Of a stretch of 19,294 nt of DNA, positions 14,303-19,294 are shown piece by piece. The notes beneath the pieces are model-generated. The model was not told the origin of the DNA. It saw nothing but the letters and a program-made list of their open reading frames with translations, and made no database searches. Positions within the stretch are counted from its first letter, which is position 1. Every line of letters begins with the position of its first letter. Both the position numbers and the translations under genes were made by a program. Source of the DNA: UBA6382 sp963631415 (lineage in GTDB: Bacteria; Bacteroidota; Bacteroidia; Bacteroidales; Bacteroidaceae); contig CAVGQS010000030.1 in assembly GCA_963631415.1 (NCBI GenBank), positions 1 to 19,294 of the forward strand, written 5' to 3'.

Positions 14303-14369
14303 TTCTTAAGGACAGAAATCCGCACCAATGTTGCGGAAACTCCGCCTTTTGTCAGAAAACCCGAACAAC

Positions 14370-14747
14370 ATGGCTCTCAACACTAACAAGGACTTGAAGA
14401 AGTATTACTCCATACAGGAGGTGGCAGAGACTTTTGGCGTCAACGAATCGCTGCTGCGCTTTTGGGAGACCGAGTTCCCCCAGCTGTCGCCCAAGAGGGC
14501 GGGGCGCGGGGTGCGCCAGTACACCAAGGAAGACATCAAGCTCGTGGGCGTAATCCACGACCTGGTCAAGCGGCGCGGCATGAAACTGTCGGCGGCGCGC
14601 GAGGTGCTCAAGCGCAACAAGGACGGAGCCTACCGCCGCAACGAGGCGCTCGACACGCTCAAGGACATCAGGCAGAGGCTCGTAGAACTGCGCTCGCAGC
14701 TGGGCGGCATCGTTGAGGGCGAAGAATACAACATAGAGGAACAATGA
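14370..14747 (+). CDS. MerR-family transcriptional regulator
   Basis: A 125-residue protein with a MerR-type winged HTH: 'YYSIQEVAETFGVNESLLRFWETEFPQLSPKR' (12-43) and wing 'GRGVRQYTKEDI' (45-56). A helical segment follows ('RRGMKLSAAREVLKRNK'), then a charged, probably coiled-coil tail (93-113). It lacks a long effector domain, so a ligand cannot be predicted. The ATG at 14370 ('MALNTNKDLKKYYS') matches the N-terminus I expect for Bacteroidales members; an in-frame ATG at 14328 would add 14 residues and also lies after the promoter. Its stop overlaps the aroB ATG by 4 nt, so the two are coupled. Autoregulation or control of the divergent alaS promoter is possible but only inferred from position. 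Confidence 0.85.
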   Translation: MALNTNKDLKKYYSIQEVAETFGVNESLLRFWETEFPQLSPKRAGRGVRQYTKEDIKLVGVIHDLVKRRGMKLSAAREVLKRNKDGAYRRNEALDTLKDIRQRLVELRSQLGGIVEGEEYNIEEQ

Positions 14748-15805
14748 GCACAGCCCCACAACCCATATCTTTCACTGACAACGCAGCCCAGTGCCTCTCC
14801 GCCATACTGCGAGAAGCGGACTGCGACAAAGTCTTCATCCTGGCCGACGAGACGACGCAACGCCTTTGCCTTGGCCGCCTCGAGGGGTGCCAGGAACTTA
14901 GCGGCGCCAAGGTCATAGCCATCGGCGCCAGCGACGCGTGCAAAAACGTGGAGTCGCTCGCCAGCGTGTGGCAGGCCCTGGGCGAGGGCGGCGGCAGCCG
15001 GCGCTCGCTGCTGGTCAACGTGGGCGGCGGCATGGTGACCGACCTGGGCGGTTTTGCTGCCTCCACCTTCAAGCGCGGCATCAGGTTCGTCAATGTGCCC
15101 ACCACACTGCTCGCCATGACCGACGCGTCGGTGGGCGGCAAGACGGGCATCAACTTCAACGGACTGAAGAACGAGGTGGGTGTCTTCAGCAATGCGCTGC
15201 ACGTGGTCATCGACACCAATTTTCTCTCCACCCTCGACGACCGCAACATCAGGTCGGGCTATGCCGAGATGCTCAAGCACGGCCTTATAAGTAATGTAGA
15301 GGACTGGGCTGAGCTCCTCAATTTCGACCTCAACAGCCCCGACCTGGCGCAACTCAGCGAGATACTCAGGAAGAACATACTCGTCAAGGAGCGCATAGTG
15401 CTCCAGGACCCCCACGAGAGGGGACTGCGCAAGGCGCTCAACGTGGGCCACACCGTGGGCCACGCCTTCGAGAGTTTCGCGCTGGCAGAGGGGCGCCCGG
15501 TGCTCCACGGCTACGCTGTGGCGTGGGGCATGGTGTGCGAGCTCTATCTGAGCGTCGCCAAGGCGGGCTTCCCCAAGGACAAGATGCGCCAGACCGTCGA
15601 ATTCATACGCCACAACTACGGCACGCTCGACTTCGGCTGCAACGACTACGAGCGGCTCTACGCGCTGATGAAGCACGACAAAAAGAACACCCGCGGCTTC
15701 ATCAACTTCACCCTGCTCGGTGAAATCGGCGACATAAGGCTTGACCAGACCGCTTCACACGACGAAATCTTCGAGGCCCTCGATTTCTTCCGCGAGCAGT
15801 TCTGA
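14744..15805 (+). CDS. aroB: 3-dehydroquinate synthase
   Basis: The 353-residue enzyme converts DAHP to 3-dehydroquinate, the second step of the shikimate pathway, using NAD and a divalent metal. Key stretches are all present: 'VGGGMVTDLGGFAASTFKRG' (93-112), 'VPTTLLAMTDASVGGKTGIN' with Asp127 and Lys133 (118-137), 'YAEMLKHG' with metal ligand Glu175 and Lys178, 'NVGHTVGHAFE' with metal ligand His236 and also His240, and 'LHGYAVAWGM' with metal ligand His255. Length is normal. It starts within the stop of the MerR-like gene and ends before a strong terminator, so the unit is regulator plus aroB. No other aro gene is in the window. Confidence 0.96.
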   Translation: MSTAPQPISFTDNAAQCLSAILREADCDKVFILADETTQRLCLGRLEGCQELSGAKVIAIGASDACKNVESLASVWQALGEGGGSRRSLLVNVGGGMVTDLGGFAASTFKRGIRFVNVPTTLLAMTDASVGGKTGINFNGLKNEVGVFSNALHVVIDTNFLSTLDDRNIRSGYAEMLKHGLISNVEDWAELLNFDLNSPDLAQLSEILRKNILVKERIVLQDPHERGLRKALNVGHTVGHAFESFALAEGRPVLHGYAVAWGMVCELYLSVAKAGFPKDKMRQTVEFIRHNYGTLDFGCNDYERLYALMKHDKKNTRGFINFTLLGEIGDIRLDQTASHDEIFEALDFFREQF

Positions 15806-15861
15806 CGCGGCGCCAAACAAAACCAGCCGAACACATACTCCACAAAATACCAAACATACCC

Positions 15862-15906
15862 ATGCCCGAAGCATTGTCGCTAACAGTGCTTCGGGCATTT
15901 TTTTTT
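15862..15906 (+). terminator. Rho-independent terminator of aroB
   Basis: A perfect 12-bp stem, ATGCCCGAAGCA (15862-15873) with TGCTTCGGGCAT (15887-15898), has a 13-nt loop and is followed by a run of T to 15906. Confidence 0.93.
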
Positions 15907-15978
15907 GTTTGCAGAGTAATTTGGCGCGCCCTAATCGAAAAAGTATGCCGAAAGGGTCTGCCTTTATGTTTTTATTTG

Positions 15979-15986
15979 TATATTTG
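15979..15986 (+). promoter_or_regulatory. Bacteroidota -7 promoter box for the secreted protein-sulfatase operon
   Basis: TATATTTG fits TAnnTTTG within an AT-rich patch of GC-rich DNA. It implies a leader of about 70 nt before the ATG at 16062. Confidence 0.55.
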
Positions 15987-16061
15987 CGGCAACAACCTGA
16001 CGGCACGTGCGCAACTCCGCGCTGGGCCGCCGCAAACCCATACTAATCTAATTTACAGCCT

Positions 16062-17492
16062 ATGAAAGTCTGCAAATACCTGAGAACCGCCGCCTGCCTC
16101 ATGGCAGCCCTCACGGCTTTGCCGCTGGCAGCGCAGTCCGACAAGCCCGAAGAGGGCAAGGTCTACCTCATCAACCGCAACACCAACACCAGCGCCTACA
16201 TCCACGAGGCGTCGGGCGCACTGCTCGCCGGCGCCGCCGACAACGCGCAGAAGCAGTACTGGAGATTCATTCCCACCTCCACAGCCGACCACTACTACAT
16301 TCAGAACGTCACCACCGAGCGCTACATACAGTCCACCGCGCTGCCCATCCAGAACGGCACCTCGCAGCAGGTGACCACCGGCACCGAGCCCGTGGAACTG
16401 GAGGTGAAGGCCAACACCACGTCGAGCTTCACCGGCTACTACTACATCTGCAGCGCCGACCAGACCATCGACACGCAGGGCGACAACACGCTGGGTCTCA
16501 ACTACGAGGCCGCAACGGGCAAGGTCGTGGCCTACTGGATACGCTACAACCGAGGCAACTCCTACTGGGAGTTCCACGAAACGGAATACGACTACCAGGC
16601 GCCCGAACCCGACGTGCGCAGCGACTACTCGCGCCAGCTCGGGGTCTACAACCTGCCCTGCGGCACCACCGGAACGGCCTATCTGACCAGCCTCAAGATA
16701 GCGGGCGACGCCATTGCCGACGAGGTGGACTACACCGCCACGGCGGCTCCCTCAGCCTGCTTCAATCTCCTGCGCAACGACCGCGCCACGCTGATACCCG
16801 GCGCCTCCGCCAACCTCAGCTACTCAGCCTCCGGCATGGACGGCAACTACAAGGTACTGGCATACTTCGACTGGGATGCCGACGGCGTGTTTGAGACCAT
16901 GCAGACGCTCGGCACTGGCGCCACCGGCAGCCTCGACTTCAGCGTGCCTGACACTGCCAAGCTTGGCAACTCACATATACGCCTGCGCCTGACCGACAAC
17001 GACCTCTATGAGGTAGAGGAGGGCGTCCACGGCTTTGTCTACGAAATTATGGCGACAGTCGCCCAGGCAGACGCGGCGCAGCGCACTTTGACCGTGTGCT
17101 CGTGCGACACCCTGCGCGGCACCGTCTCCTTCGTTGACCCCGCTGGCGAAGTGACCAACGACGGCAAGGGACAGGTGTCGCTCACTGCCGACCGCGGCAC
17201 CACCGTGCGCATTGAGGCCACGCCCAACGACGACGCCGTCTTCAAGGGCTGGGTGATTGACGGCACCACCGTCTGTGCCGAGAGTTGCTGCGAAATGCCG
17301 CTGACGCAAAGCGTGAAAGTCACCGCGCTCTTCTCGCCCAACTACGAGGTGGTGACTGGCGTGAAACCCACTCCGGCCACTGCGGCAGCAGCCTCCGCTG
17401 ACCACCGGGCGTACAACCTCGCAGGACAGCGCATAGACCCCGAAACACATCGCGGCATCTACATACAGCACGGCAAGAAAAAACTGAAATAA
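16062..17492 (+). CDS. Secreted multidomain protein: trefoil-like, GEVED-like and InlB-repeat-like parts
   Basis: The 476-residue product begins with a signal peptide (cleavage near 'PLAAQ', residues 21-25). Residues ~30-175 look like a trefoil/RICIN-type module ('GKVYLINRNTNTSAYIHE', 'QYWRFIPT', 'YYYICSADQTIDTQGDNTLG'). Residues ~200-335 resemble a GEVED-type beta domain ('VLAYFDWDADGVFET'). Residues ~341-425 resemble a divergent InlB B-repeat ('TLTVCSCDTLRGTVSF', 'GTTVRIEATPNDDAVFKGW'). The end (449-476) is 'AYNLAGQRID...RGIYIQHGKKKLK', a tail common on Prevotella-type secreted proteins that may be a sorting signal. No catalytic motif is seen, so glycan or surface binding is the likeliest role. 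It is 25 nt upstream of the sulfatase and probably co-transcribed. Confidence 0.85.
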   Translation: MKVCKYLRTAACLMAALTALPLAAQSDKPEEGKVYLINRNTNTSAYIHEASGALLAGAADNAQKQYWRFIPTSTADHYYIQNVTTERYIQSTALPIQNGTSQQVTTGTEPVELEVKANTTSSFTGYYYICSADQTIDTQGDNTLGLNYEAATGKVVAYWIRYNRGNSYWEFHETEYDYQAPEPDVRSDYSRQLGVYNLPCGTTGTAYLTSLKIAGDAIADEVDYTATAAPSACFNLLRNDRATLIPGASANLSYSASGMDGNYKVLAYFDWDADGVFETMQTLGTGATGSLDFSVPDTAKLGNSHIRLRLTDNDLYEVEEGVHGFVYEIMATVAQADAAQRTLTVCSCDTLRGTVSFVDPAGEVTNDGKGQVSLTADRGTTVRIEATPNDDAVFKGWVIDGTTVCAESCCEMPLTQSVKVTALFSPNYEVVTGVKPTPATAAAASADHRAYNLAGQRIDPETHRGIYIQHGKKKLK

Positions 17493-17517
17493 CCCCTTAA
17501 TCCCTATACCATCCGAT

Positions 17518-19023
17518 ATGAAAAAATCACTCCTTACCACAGCCGCTCTGGCTCCACTCGCGGCACTGGCGCAACAGGCCGTAACAGAAAAGCCCAACAT
17601 CATCTTCATTCTCTGCGACGACATGGGCTACGGCGACCTCGCCTGCTACGGACAACCCTATATCCACACCCCCAACATAGACCGCCTCGCCTCTGAGGGC
17701 ATGCGCTTCACCCAGGCCTATGCCGGCAGTCCCGTCAGCGCACCGTCGCGAGCCACCATCATGACCGGACAACACACGGGCCACACCCACGTGCGCGGCA
17801 ACCTCGAGTATTGGAAGAACCGCCCCAACGTGACCTACGGCAAGAGCCAAGACCCCGACCGCGTAGGCCAGGAGCCCTACGACGCCAACCACATCATTCT
17901 GCCTGAGATAATGAAGAAGAACGGATATGCCACCGGCATGTTCGGCAAGTGGGCGGGCGGCTACGAAGGCTCGGTGTCTACGCCCGACAAGCGCGGAGTG
18001 GACGAATACTACGGCTACATCTGCCAGTATATGGCTCACATGTACTACCCCAATTTCCTCAACCGCTACAGCAAGCGGCTGGGCGACACCGAGACGGTGA
18101 GAGTGGAACTGACCGAAAACACGCAGTACACCACCGCCAACGACGACTACGCCAACCGCACGCAGTACTCCGGCGACCTGATTCACCGCGAGGCACTCGA
18201 CTGGATTGACCGCCAGGAGGAGGGACAGCCCTTCTACGGCTTCTTCACCTATACCCTGCCTCACGCCGAGCTCTACCAGCCCAACGACTCCATACTGCAG
18301 GCCTACAAGCAGCGCTTCTGCGACGACATCACCTTTGCAGGCGTAGACCGCTACCACGCCAACACCAACATGCACGCGCAGTTCGCCGCCATGATAACGC
18401 GCCTCGACGCCTATGTGGGCGAGATAATGCAGCACCTCAAGGACAAGGGGCTCGACAAAAACACACTCGTCATCTTCTCGTCCGACAACGGCCCCCACGA
18501 AGAGGGTGGGGCAGACCCCACATTCTTCGGACGCGACGGCAAGCTCAAGGGGCTCAAGCGCTCGTGCAATGAGGGCGGCATACGCATTCCGTTCATAGCC
18601 TGGTGGCCAGGCCACGTGCCCGCCGGCACCGTCAACGACCACCAGCTGGCGTTCTACGACATACTGCCCACCTTCTGCGAACTGCTCGGCACCCAGGCCC
18701 GCAACTACCTCAACCCCGACGTCTCCGACGACTGCTTCGACGGCATCTCCTTCGCCCCCACGCTTCTGGGCAACGACAAGGAGCAGAAGGACCACGACTT
18801 CCTCTACTGGGAGTTCCACGAAACCAACCAGATCGGAGTGCGCCAGGGCAACTGGAAACTCATCTACCGCAACGGCGCCAGCGAGCTATACGACCTTGCC
18901 ACCGACCTCCACGAAGACAACAATGTGGCGTCGCAATACCCCGAGGTAGTCAACCGCCTCGTACAAATCATCAAGGAGCAACACGTAGAATCATCCCAAT
19001 TCAAAGTCTCGCTCCCCAACTAA
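17518..19023 (+). CDS. Secreted sulfatase, serine type (S1 family)
   Basis: A 501-residue sulfatase with a signal peptide (1-18, 'PLAALA'). Residues 'IIFILCDDMGYGD' supply the calcium-binding Asp34-Asp35. The signature 'SPVSAPSRATIMTGQ' places Ser74 at the formylglycine position (S-x-P-S-R), so maturation needs an anaerobic radical-SAM sulfatase-maturating enzyme, which is not in the window. Further sites are 'FGKWAGG' with Lys144, 'LPHAEL' with His249, 'SSDNGPHEEGG' with Asp323-Asn324, and 'KLKGLKRS' around 342-349. In many arylsulfatases the lysine motif is GKWHLG; here the His position is Ala146, which may reflect a subfamily. It would remove sulfate esters from a glycan or similar substrate in the periplasm or at the surface; the substrate is unknown. 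It pairs with the upstream secreted protein. Confidence 0.94.
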   Translation: MKKSLLTTAALAPLAALAQQAVTEKPNIIFILCDDMGYGDLACYGQPYIHTPNIDRLASEGMRFTQAYAGSPVSAPSRATIMTGQHTGHTHVRGNLEYWKNRPNVTYGKSQDPDRVGQEPYDANHIILPEIMKKNGYATGMFGKWAGGYEGSVSTPDKRGVDEYYGYICQYMAHMYYPNFLNRYSKRLGDTETVRVELTENTQYTTANDDYANRTQYSGDLIHREALDWIDRQEEGQPFYGFFTYTLPHAELYQPNDSILQAYKQRFCDDITFAGVDRYHANTNMHAQFAAMITRLDAYVGEIMQHLKDKGLDKNTLVIFSSDNGPHEEGGADPTFFGRDGKLKGLKRSCNEGGIRIPFIAWWPGHVPAGTVNDHQLAFYDILPTFCELLGTQARNYLNPDVSDDCFDGISFAPTLLGNDKEQKDHDFLYWEFHETNQIGVRQGNWKLIYRNGASELYDLATDLHEDNNVASQYPEVVNRLVQIIKEQHVESSQFKVSLPN

Positions 19024-19067
19024 CATTCCAAACATCACAGCCGCCTAGCGGCGCCACCACACAACCC

Positions 19068-19113
19068 GAGGGGGTTGCAAAGACTCAACACCACTTTGCA
19101 AACCCCTCTTTTT
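19068..19113 (+). terminator. Rho-independent terminator of the sulfatase operon
   Basis: A 15-bp stem pairs GAGGGGGTTGCAAAG (19068-19082) with CTTTGCAAACCCCTC (19094-19108), with one G-T wobble and an 11-nt loop, followed by TTTTT. Confidence 0.9.
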
Positions 19114-19217
19114 GTTATTGTCCCTCCCGCTTCTACGTTTGCTTTTGCATGTTACATCTTGCGTTGTTTGTTGCGGAGCGCCATTTAGGAGTTATTTGAA
19201 AGCACTTCAAAGTTATA

Positions 19218-19239
19218 AAGTAGGACTTAAAAAATTTTT
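19218..19239 (+). repeat. 22-nt dispersed repeat, copy 2
   Basis: The sequence beginning AAGTAGGACTTAAAAAAT is the exact inverted copy of 5830-5851. The stretch just before it (CACTTCAAAG, from 19204) faintly resembles the CACTAAAG terminus of the 5654-5888 element, so this may be a fragment of the same family. Confidence 0.8.
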
Positions 19240-19244
19240 GGTAA

Positions 19245-19294
19245 CTATTCAGCGATAGCCACGACCTTGCCTTTCCGCACTCTAAAATAGAGCG
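19245..19294 (-). CDS. Possible C-terminal end of a minus-strand gene
   Basis: The last 15 codons read 'LYFRVRKGKVVAIAE' followed by TAG (19247-19245) and run off the right edge. The peptide has plausible composition and the position, facing the sulfatase operon terminator, suits a convergent gene. It is too short to identify and could be chance. Confidence 0.3.
   Translation of the reverse strand, partial: LYFRVRKGKVVAIAE

Noticed and set aside
15862..16065. A 67-codon plus-strand frame starting 'MPEALSL'
   Set aside because: It begins inside the aroB terminator hairpin and runs through the promoter of the next operon.
17527..18819. A 430-codon minus-strand frame opposite the sulfatase
   Set aside because: Shadow of the GC-rich sulfatase gene; composition is Val/Gly/Ala-rich with no motif, and the sulfatase motifs are clear on the other strand.

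Overview
The window looks like a chromosomal segment of a Bacteroidota (Bacteroidales) bacterium, most likely Prevotella-like. Three things point there. Starts are preceded by the Bacteroidota -7 box TAnnTTTG rather than by Shine-Dalgarno sequences. The closest matches I recognise by eye (AlaS, PepD, AroB, the MerR-like regulator) look Bacteroidales-type. The secreted proteins carry trefoil-like modules and a C-terminal tail of the 'YNLAGQR...GIYI..GKK' kind. No rRNA or tRNA gene and no CRISPR array is visible.

Layout from left to right. (1) 1-1653, minus: start of a large secreted protein with trefoil-like modules, cut off by the window edge. (2) 1654-5914: an accessory, visibly AT-richer stretch. 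It holds short repeats, a two-gene HipA-like unit (kinase part first, HipN-like part second, no HipB seen), a dense field of CACGAAT/CACGGAT-type repeats, an AAA/DUF4143 ATPase, and a 235-bp MITE-like element with terminal inverted repeats and a perfect 28-bp hairpin. (3) 5915-14245, minus: GC-rich housekeeping DNA with pepD, two tandem paralogous membrane flippase-like genes, and an alaS - small membrane protein - RecD-like helicase operon. (4) 14292-15906, plus: a MerR-like regulator overlapping aroB, driven from a promoter interleaved with the alaS promoter and closed by a strong terminator. (5) 15979-19113, plus: a secreted multidomain protein and a serine-type sulfatase in one short operon with a terminator. 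(6) 19114-19294: a dispersed-repeat copy and perhaps the tail of a minus-strand gene.

The core genes cover translation (alaS), aromatic biosynthesis (aroB), peptide turnover (pepD) and DNA metabolism (helicase). The secreted genes at both ends fit the glycan-foraging habit of Bacteroidales. The most unusual material is the repeat architecture of 1870-5914: inverted copies of an 18-nt sequence lie on both sides of the HipA-like unit, 13-nt direct copies lie on both sides of the ATPase (one contains its stop codon), and a nested palindromic element lies upstream of the ATPase. All functional statements come from reading motifs by eye; no database search was run.
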